NCBI RefSeq assembly: GCF_029626025.1
Contig: NZ_JARUBF010000001.1
Location: 3,162,001 to 3,226,000 of the forward strand
Direction of reading: 5' to 3'
From: Solwaraspora sp. WMMD406
GTDB taxonomy: Bacteria; Actinomycetota; Actinomycetes; Mycobacteriales; Micromonosporaceae
Length of the DNA: 64,000 bases
The position numbers and the translations under genes are program-made. This document shows positions 8,348-16,135 of this stretch, one piece after another. Below the pieces are notes generated by a model that saw only the letters and a program-made list of their open reading frames with translations, had not been told where the DNA came from and ran no database searches. The first letter of the stretch is position 1. Every line of letters begins with the position of its first letter.

Positions 8348-9128
8348 GCACGATCCCGAAGCGGCGCTGCGGGACATGGCCGAGCACGCCGAGCGGACCG
8401 GCCGGATCTCCGTCGCCGCCGACATCCGCCGCCGGGGCGACACGATCCGCCGCCGCCGACAGCTTGCCACCGCCGCGTTCGGTGTCCTGCTGATCGGGGC
8501 GGTCGGCGCCGGTGCGGCCGCTGTCCAGATCGACCGGGCGGCACCGCCGCTGCCGATCGGCCCGGCCGGTCCGACCCCGACCCCGATCGTGAGCCCGGAC
8601 GCGAGCCAGGACGCGAGCCCGAGCCCGTCGGTGGGCACCCCGTCCGTCGCGGACCCGATCGGTGCGCCGCCGGTCCCCGGTGATCCGCTGCTCGTCGGGG
8701 ACCGGCAGATCGCAATCGTGCGTACCGAGGCGTTCGAATCGGCGGTGTCCCTGCTCGACGAGGGACGCCTCGCCGAGGTCGACGGCGACGAGGGCCGCCG
8801 GCTGTTCGTGATCGAGCCACAAGGCGAGGGCACCTATCAAATCCGGACAGCCGAGCCGGACGCGGACGGGGCCGACACCTGCTGGCAGGTGGGGTCGTCG
8901 GGTCGCGATTCACTCGTCGTGGGCGCGGCGGTCTGCTCACCGGACGAACCGCGCCAATGGTTCGACATCGCCGTCGTGCGGGAGCAGGGCGACGACGCGT
9001 ACGCGATCAGCAACAGTGGCGCCTATCTGCGCCACTCCCGGACCAGTGGGCTGATCTTCGAAGAGTTGGGTGACGCGACGTCGACGGCGGTCTTCCGGTT
9101 CGTCGACAACGGTCCGGCGCCGGGCTGA
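8337..9128 (+). CDS. Single-pass membrane protein, putative sensor/anti-sigma partner
   Basis: A 263-residue protein. Residues 1-38 are cytoplasmic and charged (DPEAALRDMAEHAERTGR, DIRRRGDTIRRRRQ), residues ~40-62 form one membrane span (LATAAFGVLLIGAVGAGAAA), then a Pro/Ser/Thr linker and an exported ~150-residue domain (RQIAIVRTEAFESAVSLLDE to YLRHSRTSGLIFEELGD) that is paralogous to the lipoprotein at 7152. GGGAGGAG lies before the start and the gene overlaps the sigma-factor gene. The topology fits an anti-sigma factor that senses an outside signal; the cytoplasmic part lacks a ZAS motif, so this is inference. Confidence 0.7.
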   Translation: MRSEHDPEAALRDMAEHAERTGRISVAADIRRRGDTIRRRRQLATAAFGVLLIGAVGAGAAAVQIDRAAPPLPIGPAGPTPTPIVSPDASQDASPSPSVGTPSVADPIGAPPVPGDPLLVGDRQIAIVRTEAFESAVSLLDEGRLAEVDGDEGRRLFVIEPQGEGTYQIRTAEPDADGADTCWQVGSSGRDSLVVGAAVCSPDEPRQWFDIAVVREQGDDAYAISNSGAYLRHSRTSGLIFEELGDATSTAVFRFVDNGPAPG

Positions 9129-9169
9129 CCGGCGGTCAGGCGCCGGGCTGACCGGCGGTCAGGCGCCGG
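9116..9169 (+). repeat. 23-bp tandem repeat across a stop codon
   Basis: Two full copies and one partial copy of a 23-bp unit starting GGCGCCGGGCTGACCGG lie head to tail. The first copy carries the stop codon of the preceding gene (9126-9128), so the duplication does not extend the protein. It is GC-rich and self-complementary in parts and could act as a weak terminator. Confidence 0.7.
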
Positions 9170-9377
9170 CGGAATGTCGGGCACCGCCCGGCGGTTGGAT
9201 CCGGTACGCCCGCGAGACCGTACCCGCCGCGCTGACGTCGGCGGAGCACCACCAGGTCGGCGGGATGGTCCGTCGACCGATCATCACCTGTTACGTCTGT
9301 TCTGTCTCGTTCGCGGGGTCTGGCACCGCCTGGTGACGGTGTCCGGATCCCCGTACCCCTCGGAACGGAGACCCCTC

Positions 9378-10061
9378 ATGACCACAATTTTCCGTAGATC
9401 CGCGCTGTCCGTCGCTGGCCTGCTCGTCGCCGGTGGCGTCGTCGCCGGCCCCGCCGTCGCCGCCCAGGCCGCCCCGTCCGGCGGTTCGGCGAGCCTTGCC
9501 GCCGCTGCCAGCTCCGACCGTGGCGACCGTGGCGGTGAGCGCGGCGACCGCTCCGGCGGCGACCGGGTGCTGAACACCCGCTACGAGCGGCAGCCGAACT
9601 TCTACTACTGCGGGCCGGCCGCGACCCGCATCGCCCTGACCGCGCAGGGCCACGACCTGTCGCAGGACGAGGTCGCCGCGAAGCTGGGCACGACCGAGGC
9701 CGGCACCGACTCGGCTGAGGACACCACCCGGGCGCTCAACGAGCTCACCGGCTCGGACAAGTACCGGACCACCGCGATCGAGTCCAGCAAGGCCGATCGG
9801 ACGCAGATCGACCAGCTGCGCGACGACGTACGGGCCACGGTGGACGACAACCGGGCCGTGGTGGCCAACATCATCGGTACGGCGAACGACGTCGACGGCC
9901 TCACCCACTCCTACCCGGGCGGGCACTACGTGACCGTCGTCGGCTACCGCGACGGCGGCGACGCGGTGCGGATCGCCGACCCGTGGTACGAGGGCCAGGA
10001 GTACTGGATGTCCACCGAGACCCTGGCGCACTGGATCGCCGAGCGCGGCTACTCCCACTGA
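9378..10061 (+). CDS. Secreted C39-like cysteine peptidase, copy 2
   Basis: A 227-residue paralogue of the protein at 1027. It has a signal peptide (MTTIFRRS, then LSVAGLLVAGGVVAG), a longer low-complexity spacer after cleavage (GDRGGERGDRSGGDR), and the same peptidase core: Cys in NFYYCGPAATRIALTAQG, His in PGGHYVTVVGY, Asp in IADPWYEG. The sequence cccctcggaacggag before the ATG at 9378 matches that of copy 1. A long hairpin terminator follows. The pair flanks a ~7-kb block of unrelated accessory genes, and both are probably expressed together through their similar leader regions. Confidence 0.85.
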   Translation: MTTIFRRSALSVAGLLVAGGVVAGPAVAAQAAPSGGSASLAAAASSDRGDRGGERGDRSGGDRVLNTRYERQPNFYYCGPAATRIALTAQGHDLSQDEVAAKLGTTEAGTDSAEDTTRALNELTGSDKYRTTAIESSKADRTQIDQLRDDVRATVDDNRAVVANIIGTANDVDGLTHSYPGGHYVTVVGYRDGGDAVRIADPWYEGQEYWMSTETLAHWIAERGYSH

Positions 10062-10075
10062 CCCGATCCGATCCC

Positions 10076-10114
10076 GCTGGCCGGGTTCGGCGCGAAGCGC
10101 CGAACCCGGCCAGC
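10076..10114 (+). terminator. Strong hairpin terminator after C39 peptidase copy 2
   Basis: An 18-bp perfect inverted repeat (GCTGGCCGGGTTCGGCGC and its complement) with a 3-base loop lies 14 bases after the stop codon. It sits between this gene and the convergent cas6, so it may stop transcription from both sides. Confidence 0.85.
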
Positions 10115-10137
10115 GGCGTTTCCGCATCCGATGCGGA

Positions 10138-10965
10138 TCAGCGCTGCGGGGGCGGGCTGAGCCGGCGCCGGACGTGACCCATGCCCATCGCGGTCCGGTC
10201 ACCGAACCCGGCGTACGTGGCGAACGTGGCGAGGGCGTCGACTGCCCGCCGCGCGTCGCCCGGCACGCCGGTCGCCTCGGCCAGCTGGTACGTCACCGAG
10301 CCGACCGTTCCCCGGCGGAACCGGTGCTCCGGATTGTGCTGCCCCGGCTCCACGAGATGCGTGGCCATCCGCAGCTGGGCGTCGACCACCTCCAGATGGT
10401 CGGCGACCGCCGTCGCCGCCGACGCGGGCAGGGCCACCTCGCCGGCGAACGCGTCCCAGCGGCGGGACAGGTTGCCGAACACCCGTTCCGCGTCCGGCCA
10501 GGGGCGCTGGCGGCGCGCGCCGTCCCCGCGCCCGGTGGCGAACCCGACCGGGGTCAGCAGGTCGAAGGCCCAGGTGGTCGCGTCCGGATCGGCCCCGGTG
10601 GCCAACTCGGCGTACGACAGGGCGTGTACGGCGACATCGACGGTGCGGTAGCGGGTCTGGGCGATCTGATGCCCGGCGGCGGAGTGCAGCGCGGCGAGCA
10701 CCGGGGCGGCGTACGCGTCGACCAGTAGCCCGACCACGATCCGGGCCGGCTGACCCGGCTCCGACGGTGCCCGACCGCGCTCGTCGACGATCGGGCTGAG
10801 GGTGAACGGCTTGTAGCGGGGGCGGTCGTGCAGCACGGTGGACAGTTCCGGGTCGACGGCGCGGACCGCCTTGAGGAAGGCGGCGTAGACGGCCGGACCG
10901 GTGTGTGGTGGTGGGACCGCCGTGGCGGCGGTCGGCACCAGGGAGACGACGATCTGGGTGGGCAT
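10138..10965 (-). CDS. cas6: CRISPR pre-crRNA processing endoribonuclease Cas6
   Basis: A 275-residue RAMP-fold protein. The first ferredoxin half has the family pattern HDRPRYKPFTLSPI after FLKAVRAVDPELSTVL; the C-terminal half ends with LATFATYAGFGDRTAMGMGH, the Gly-rich loop diagnostic of Cas6 (usually GxGxKTxxGMG). Cas6 cuts within CRISPR repeats to release crRNAs carrying an 8-nt 5' handle. No other cas gene is adjacent: upstream is an AsnRS-like biosynthetic gene, divergent, and downstream a convergent peptidase. The arrays it could serve are about 42-48 kb away. The start ATG at 10965 gives a normal N-terminal strand (MPTQIVVSLVP). Confidence 0.85.
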   Translation of the reverse strand: MPTQIVVSLVPTAATAVPPPHTGPAVYAAFLKAVRAVDPELSTVLHDRPRYKPFTLSPIVDERGRAPSEPGQPARIVVGLLVDAYAAPVLAALHSAAGHQIAQTRYRTVDVAVHALSYAELATGADPDATTWAFDLLTPVGFATGRGDGARRQRPWPDAERVFGNLSRRWDAFAGEVALPASAATAVADHLEVVDAQLRMATHLVEPGQHNPEHRFRRGTVGSVTYQLAEATGVPGDARRAVDALATFATYAGFGDRTAMGMGHVRRRLSPPPQR

Positions 10966-11092
10966 CGGGCCGGCGTACCTCTCGGTCCGGTTGTGGTCGG
11001 CGGGGCGCACCCACTCAACCAGACCGACGCTAGCGAGCCGGCCGCTACCCGACAATGGGTCGATTTCCTCGATTTGACTACATATCCCACTC

Positions 11093-11122
11093 TTGACAGT
11101 CGTCGATAATTTGATCTAGGCT
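11093..11122 (+). promoter_or_regulatory. Probable sigma70-type promoter of the tRNA-synthetase-like cluster
   Basis: TTGACA (11093-11098) and TAGGCT (11117-11122) are separated by 18 bp in an unusually AT-rich stretch for this DNA. They lie about 30 bases before the AsnRS-like gene, in the divergent intergenic region shared with cas6. Confidence 0.55.
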
Positions 11123-11153
11123 CACGTACGCCTTGCTCGACGTTTATTGACGG

Positions 11154-12200
11154 ATGTTTGCTGCCGCACGATTGGCGCCGCGCTTGAACTCCCACAGTGC
11201 TCACCCCTCGGTTCCCGCGACCAAGAACGTGGTGCCGCGATTCATCGAGATACTCGACGATCCGTGGTACCGCTGTCTGGTCCGGCTGCAGAGTCTGGTG
11301 ACGGCCGAGACCGCATCCTTTTGGCAGCACAACGGCGTACACGCTCTGCATCTGCCGATCACCACCAGTTCGGTGTCGTCGCCGATGGGGCTGGGCAGTG
11401 ATTCCCTGCCGGTGCGCGTCGACCTTTTCGGGGTGCCGACATTTCTCGCCGACTCCATGCAATTCATGTTGGAGTACGGTTGTCGACTCACCGAACGCGG
11501 CTGCTATTATCTGATGCCGAGTTTTCGCGGCGAACTTGCCGACGAGACACATCTGAACCAGTTCTTCCACAGCGAGGCGGAGATTCCCGGTGGACTCGAT
11601 GACACCGTGCGAGTCGCCGACGAATACCTTCGGCATCTCACCGCCTCGGTGCTCGCCAGCCTCGCCGACGAGGTATCGGCCGTCGCCGGCGGCGTGACCC
11701 ACCTGGAACACCTGCTCGCCACCCCGACCGCCCGGCTGACCTTCGCCGAAGCGGCCGATCTGCTCTCCGGAGAGCCGGACGCCGTCGTGTCCACCCAGCA
11801 CTACCGGACCCTTACCCGCGCCGGCGAGCGACACCTGATCGAGCGGCTGGGGCCGGCGGTCTGGGTGACCCACTACGACCCGCTCGCGGTGCCGTTCTAC
11901 CAGCGCTGCGACCCGGCCACCGGCCAGGCCTGCAACGCCGACCTGCTGCTGGGTCCCGGCGAGGTGATCGGGGCGGGTGAGCGACACACCTCAGCCGCCG
12001 ACGTCCGTGCCGCGCTGCGGCGCCACGCCGTCGCCGCCGACGACTACACCTGGTACGTCGAGATGAAAGCACACCGACCACTGCGGACCAGCGGCTTCGG
12101 GATGGGCGTGGAACGCTACCTCATGTGGGTGCTGAAGTGTCCGGACATCCGCCGCCTGCAACTGGTCGAGCGGTACAACGGCCAGCACCGCGTGCCGTAG
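11154..12200 (+). CDS. Asparaginyl-tRNA synthetase-like / asparagine synthetase-like class II enzyme
   Basis: A 348-residue protein with the catalytic core of class IIb aminoacyl-tRNA synthetases but without the N-terminal anticodon-binding OB fold. Motif 2 is in MPSFRGE...THLNQFFHSEAEI and motif 3 in FGMGVERYLMWVL (GxGxER). The core activates an amino acid as its adenylate; stand-alone AsnRS/AspRS cores include archaeal asparagine synthetases and enzymes that form amides in natural-product pathways. It is the first gene of a tightly packed plus-strand operon, 3 bases before the PhyH gene. A role in amidation or aminoacyl activation is inferred. Confidence 0.75.
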   Translation: MFAAARLAPRLNSHSAHPSVPATKNVVPRFIEILDDPWYRCLVRLQSLVTAETASFWQHNGVHALHLPITTSSVSSPMGLGSDSLPVRVDLFGVPTFLADSMQFMLEYGCRLTERGCYYLMPSFRGELADETHLNQFFHSEAEIPGGLDDTVRVADEYLRHLTASVLASLADEVSAVAGGVTHLEHLLATPTARLTFAEAADLLSGEPDAVVSTQHYRTLTRAGERHLIERLGPAVWVTHYDPLAVPFYQRCDPATGQACNADLLLGPGEVIGAGERHTSAADVRAALRRHAVAADDYTWYVEMKAHRPLRTSGFGMGVERYLMWVLKCPDIRRLQLVERYNGQHRVP

Positions 12201-12203
12201 GCC

Positions 12204-13223
12204 ATGCTGGCGCTGCGACCGGCCGCCGAACGCGACACGTCGGGGCTGCGCGCCCGGCTGGTGCGCGACGGTTACCTCTACCTTCCGGGTCTGCTCGACC
12301 CGGCCACGGTTGCCGCGGTGCGCCAGCAGGTGTGCGCCGGGCTGGCGACCGTGGGCTGGCTGCCCGGCGGCGACCACCCGCCCGGCGGCGACCGCTCACC
12401 CGGCGGCGACCACCCGCCCGGCGGCGACCAGGCGGACCGCGAACTGGTCTGCCCGGCGGGCATGCGTTTCGACCAGAACTCGTTCCGGTCGATCTACCCG
12501 GCCGTCCAGCGGATCGAGGACCTGCACCGCCTGGGTCACACCCCGGCGCTGACCAGCCTGATGCGCGGACTGCTCGGCACCGACGTCTTCTGCCATCCGG
12601 CGAAAGCCGCCCGGCTCGTTGCGCCCACCCCGCCGGAGCAGCCGTACGCCACCCGGGCCCACCAGGACTTCGTCGTGCAGCGGGTCAGCGCCGACGTACT
12701 CACCGCCTGGGTCGCGCTGACCCCGTGTGACGCGCGGCGGCCCGGCCTGTGTCTGATCCCCGGCTCGCACCTGGCCGGCTTCCAGCCGGTCGACGCCGCC
12801 ACCGGCGGCAGCCGCCCCATCTACCTGCCGGTGGCACCGGACGACCCACGCTGGGCCAGCGCCCGGTACGCGCCCGGCGACGTGGTGGTGTTCCACAGTC
12901 TCACCGTGCACGGGGCGCAGGCCAACCGCAGCGACCGCTTCCGCCTCTCGGTCGACCTGCGGTACCAGCCGAGCACCGATCCGATGCGCGCCGAATTCGC
13001 CCACCCGCACGGCTGGCCGACCACCCCGGACTGGCCACAGCTGTGGGGCGGGTGGGCCAGCCGGCACTGGGTGAGCCTGCCGTCCGACCTCGAACTCGTG
13101 GACGGGCCCGCGCTCACCGACCGCGACGCCAGCGCGGGCGCGGTGCCGGTGCCCCGGTCACGGCTGCTGGGTCGACCCGACCTGCTGGATCAACCTGAAC
13201 GACGAGAGGAGTCGCGCCGGTGA
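12204..13223 (+). CDS. PhyH-family Fe(II)/2-oxoglutarate dioxygenase
   Basis: A 339-residue member of the phytanoyl-CoA dioxygenase family. The iron ligands are seen in ATRAHQDFVVQ (HxD) and in VVFHSLTVHGAQANRS (distal His), followed by RFRLSVDLRYQ with the 2-oxoglutarate-binding Arg. These enzymes hydroxylate unactivated carbons. An insertion of 18-bp tandem repeats encodes a PGGDHP-type linker at residues ~54-76. It overlaps the next gene by 4 bases. The substrate is presumably an intermediate of the cluster product. Confidence 0.85.
   Translation: MLALRPAAERDTSGLRARLVRDGYLYLPGLLDPATVAAVRQQVCAGLATVGWLPGGDHPPGGDRSPGGDHPPGGDQADRELVCPAGMRFDQNSFRSIYPAVQRIEDLHRLGHTPALTSLMRGLLGTDVFCHPAKAARLVAPTPPEQPYATRAHQDFVVQRVSADVLTAWVALTPCDARRPGLCLIPGSHLAGFQPVDAATGGSRPIYLPVAPDDPRWASARYAPGDVVVFHSLTVHGAQANRSDRFRLSVDLRYQPSTDPMRAEFAHPHGWPTTPDWPQLWGGWASRHWVSLPSDLELVDGPALTDRDASAGAVPVPRSRLLGRPDLLDQPERREESRR
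12363..12431 (+). repeat. In-frame 18-bp minisatellite in the PhyH gene
   Basis: Nearly four head-to-tail copies of an 18-bp unit (CCCGGCGGCGACCACCCG and variants) encode PGGDHP / PGGDRS repeats. The unit length is a multiple of three, so copy-number change keeps the frame. Confidence 0.85.
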
Positions 13224-14065
13224 CCCTGATGTCCAAGGACGAGTTCACGGCGTTTTTCGAGCCGTACGCGCAGAACGTCGAAGGCTTCTACGAGGTCGCG
13301 TACTGGCGACTGGCCGACGAACTGATCAAGGAGATGGTGCGTCGCCGGCTGCGGCCACGGCCCGGACAACACCTGCTGGACGCGGGCGGCGGCACCGGCC
13401 GGTGGGCGGTCTGGGCCGCCGGCGAATTCGACGTGTCGGTGACCGTCGCCGACCTGTCGCCCCGGATGCTGGACCAGGCCCGGGTCACCGTCGCCGACGC
13501 CGGTCTGACCGAGCGGATCGACCTGGTGGAATGCGACCTGCACCACGCGCCCGAGTTGCCGGACCAGCGGTTCGACGCGATCTTGAGCACGTACGGGGTA
13601 CTGAGCTTCCTCGACGACCCGCAGGCGGCGTTCCGCACCCTGTTCCGGGTCCTCAAGCCGGGCGGCCACGGCCTGCTGATGAGCCACTCCCTGTCCAACG
13701 CGCTCGCCTCGAAGGTCAACCGGGACGGTGCCACCGCCGCCGAACTACGGGAACTGGCCGAGACCCGGATCGTGCGCTGGGCGCCGCATGTACCGCCGCT
13801 GCGGGTCTTCTCCGCCGCCGACTTGCGCGCTCTGGCCACCGGCGCGGGCTTCGATGCGGTCGACGTCATCGGCGTGACCTCGGTGATCAGCCCCGGCCCG
13901 GAGGACTTCGGCTACCCGTACACCTCGGTCAGCGCGGTGTCGCAGGCGCTGGCCGACCCGGACTACTTCGCCACCGTGCTCGAGCTGGAGGTGCAGGCCA
14001 GTGAGCAGCCGGAATGGGCGGAACGCGGAACCAACCTGATGCTGCACGTACGGCGACCCGAATGA
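13220..14065 (+). CDS. Class I SAM-dependent methyltransferase
   Basis: A 281-residue Rossmann-fold methyltransferase. Motif I is LLDAGGGTGRWAVWAA, the ribose-binding acidic residue follows in VTVADLSPRML, and motif post-I/II is IDLVECDLHHAP with LKPGGHGLLMSH. No extra domains are present. The GTG start at 13220 overlaps the PhyH stop (GTGA), with GAGAGGAG before it; an ATG three codons later is possible. It is translationally coupled to a second methyltransferase. The acceptor group (N, O or C) cannot be told. Confidence 0.85.
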   Translation: MTLMSKDEFTAFFEPYAQNVEGFYEVAYWRLADELIKEMVRRRLRPRPGQHLLDAGGGTGRWAVWAAGEFDVSVTVADLSPRMLDQARVTVADAGLTERIDLVECDLHHAPELPDQRFDAILSTYGVLSFLDDPQAAFRTLFRVLKPGGHGLLMSHSLSNALASKVNRDGATAAELRELAETRIVRWAPHVPPLRVFSAADLRALATGAGFDAVDVIGVTSVISPGPEDFGYPYTSVSAVSQALADPDYFATVLELEVQASEQPEWAERGTNLMLHVRRPE

Positions 14066-14889
14066 CCGCCCCCCTCGACACGCCCACCCCGGCCCGTGAA
14101 CCGGCCGATACCTGCGACGCCTCCGAGGCCGCCCGCGAGCCGTACGACGCGCTCGCCGCCGTCTACGACCGGTGGACCGTGGCCAACGACTACCCGGGCT
14201 GGGCGGCGTTCGTCGACGCCCGGATCCCGGCGGCGAGCCGGGTGCTGGACGTCTGCTGCGGAACGGGGACGATGGCCGAACTGCTGCTCGCCGCCGGCCA
14301 CCGGGTCAGCGGGATCGACCGGTCGGCGGCGATGCTGCGGCAGGCGCGCCGCCGGCTGCCGGTCGGCACCCCGCTGCGCCAGGCCGACCTCGCCGGACCG
14401 GTCCGGGTCGACGGAGCCGGCTTCGCCGACGCGGGCTTCGACGCCGCCGTCTGCTGCTTCGACAGCGTCAACTACTTCCGCACCGACGAGGCGATCGGCA
14501 ACCTGTTCGCCTTCGTGTCCGCCTCGCTGCGTCCCGGAGGCTGGTTCGTTTTCGACGTCAACACCCGACGCAAGCTCGAAGACGTCTTCGGGTCCAGCCA
14601 CTACGGCGACGACGCGGGCGACTTCGCCTACGTGTGGCGCAACCGCTACTCGGCGCAGCGTCGCAGCTGCGAGTTCGCCATCTCGCTGTTCGTGGCCGAT
14701 CGGCCGGACGGCGGCTTCACCCGCCACACCGAGTCGCACGAGCAGCGCTGGTTCGACCAGTCGGAGTTGCGCGGCTTCGCGGCCGCCGCCGGGTTCACCG
14801 TCGACGCGGTGACCGACGACTACGGCGAGGGCCTGCCGACGGAACAGACGCTGCGGGAAAGCTGGGTGCTGCGCCGTGGCGACGGATGA
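14062..14889 (+). CDS. Class I SAM-dependent methyltransferase
   Basis: A 275-residue methyltransferase with motif I RVLDVCCGTGTMAELL, motif II RVSGIDRSAAML and the late motif LRPGGWFVFDVNTRRK. Its ATG overlaps the previous stop as ATGA. It is not closely similar to the methyltransferase before it, so it is not a recent duplicate. The 3' end overlaps the next gene by 14 bases in another frame, keeping the operon packed. Confidence 0.85.
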   Translation: MTAPLDTPTPAREPADTCDASEAAREPYDALAAVYDRWTVANDYPGWAAFVDARIPAASRVLDVCCGTGTMAELLLAAGHRVSGIDRSAAMLRQARRRLPVGTPLRQADLAGPVRVDGAGFADAGFDAAVCCFDSVNYFRTDEAIGNLFAFVSASLRPGGWFVFDVNTRRKLEDVFGSSHYGDDAGDFAYVWRNRYSAQRRSCEFAISLFVADRPDGGFTRHTESHEQRWFDQSELRGFAAAAGFTVDAVTDDYGEGLPTEQTLRESWVLRRGDG

Positions 14890-16135
14890 GCGTCGACGTC
14901 CGTTGGCCGACGCCCGACCACCGGGGCGCGACGAGCAACCGGCAGCGGCACACCTGGTCCGGCACGGGTGGACCGACTGGGACGCCGCCGGCCCGACCGA
15001 GCTTGCTCCGCTGACCGAGGCGGGGATCGACCGGATGCGCGCCGCCGCCGCCCGGTTGCGTCCGGCGTGCCCGGTGCGGGTGGTCACCTCACCGGTCACC
15101 CGGGCGCTGCACTCGGCGCACATCGTCGCCACCGACCTGAACCTGCCGCTGCTGGTCGAGCCCGACCTGCGGGAGTGGCAGGCGGACCGGGACGGCCGCC
15201 CGGTGGACCGGGCCGCTTTCGGGCGCGCGCTGGAGTCGTTGCACCGGCCCGGCGGGCCGGGTACGCCGCCGTGGGAGACGGTGAGCGAACTCCGAGCCCG
15301 GGTGTGCGCCGTGCTGCACCGGTACCGGGACGCGTCGACGGTGTTCGTCAGCCACGGTGTCGCCCTGCACGCGGTGGCCGGTCGGGAACTGCCCCCCGGT
15401 GGTCTGCTCACCGTCGCGGCGGCCGATCTGCCGGACGGTACGTCCGGGGCCGCCCTGCCGGACGAGTCCACCGGGCGGCATCCGGGTTCACCCGTGAACG
15501 CCATGCTGCGGCGGCTGCTGGACAGCCAACGGGAGCGGCCGGCAGCGGCGCACGTCGCCGGCATCATGCTGCCCGCACCGGTGCGGGTGGCCACCGTCGA
15601 CCGGGCACTTCGGGACCTCGCCGCCGCCGACGACCTGCTGCGCAGCCAGTTCAGCCGAAGCCCCGCCGGTTACCGGGGATCGCAGCTCGACGATCCGGAT
15701 GTGGCCTGCGCGGTCGTCACCGGCGACGTCCCACCCGCGACCCACCTGCGGGCCCAGGCCGCCCAACCGATCGACCCGTACGGTTGGCCACTGATCCGGG
15801 TCACCCTGGTGCCCGGCGACCCCGCCCTGCTGTGCCTGGCGGCGAGCCCGGTGATCGCCGACCGGCGGTCGGTCTGGGCGATGCTCGCCGACCTCGGCCA
15901 GCGCTACTGGACCTACGCCGATCGCGGCGACACCAGGCCGGCCGCCGGGCCCGGCGGCATCGATCGCGGCGACGCCGGGCCCGGCGGCATCGATCGCGGC
16001 GACGCCGGGCCGGCCGCCGGGTCAGCCGACGGGGTCGGTCGCCCCGTCCAGCACACCCGGGTCGGCCAGGTCGGCCAGGCTGGCCAGCCGGATCCGCCGG
16101 TCGTGGCAGAGTTGGCGAAACCGGGGATCGAGTAA
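14876..16135 (+). CDS. Histidine phosphatase fused to a degenerate half condensation domain
   Basis: A 419-residue two-domain protein. Residues ~25-190 are a histidine phosphatase (phosphoglycerate-mutase-like) with the phospho-accepting HLVRHGWTDWD and a second conserved FVSHGVALH. Residues ~205-350 follow the N-lobe of an NRPS condensation domain: LRDLAAADDLLRSQF, IDPYGWPLIRVTL, then LCLAASPVIADRRSVWAML where HHxxxDGxS is expected. The catalytic His is missing and the C-lobe is absent. The C-terminal 60 residues are encoded by 30-bp repeats and low-complexity sequence. It starts with GTG inside the previous gene, and its 3' end overlaps the convergent deacetylase gene by 114 bases. Confidence 0.7.
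   Translation: MATDERRRPLADARPPGRDEQPAAAHLVRHGWTDWDAAGPTELAPLTEAGIDRMRAAAARLRPACPVRVVTSPVTRALHSAHIVATDLNLPLLVEPDLREWQADRDGRPVDRAAFGRALESLHRPGGPGTPPWETVSELRARVCAVLHRYRDASTVFVSHGVALHAVAGRELPPGGLLTVAAADLPDGTSGAALPDESTGRHPGSPVNAMLRRLLDSQRERPAAAHVAGIMLPAPVRVATVDRALRDLAAADDLLRSQFSRSPAGYRGSQLDDPDVACAVVTGDVPPATHLRAQAAQPIDPYGWPLIRVTLVPGDPALLCLAASPVIADRRSVWAMLADLGQRYWTYADRGDTRPAAGPGGIDRGDAGPGGIDRGDAGPAAGSADGVGRPVQHTRVGQVGQAGQPDPPVVAELAKPGIE
15939..16020 (+). repeat. In-frame 30-bp minisatellite
   Basis: About 2.7 copies of a 30-bp unit (beginning CGATCGCGGCGACGCCGGGC) encode IDRGDAGPGG repeats at the C-terminus of the phosphatase fusion. Like the other repeats in this cluster, the unit is a multiple of three. 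Confidence 0.8.

Noticed and set aside
12125-12730. Plus-strand frame overlapping the start of the PhyH gene
   Set aside because: Arg/Ala/Pro-rich shadow; the PhyH frame has the iron-binding HxD...H motif.
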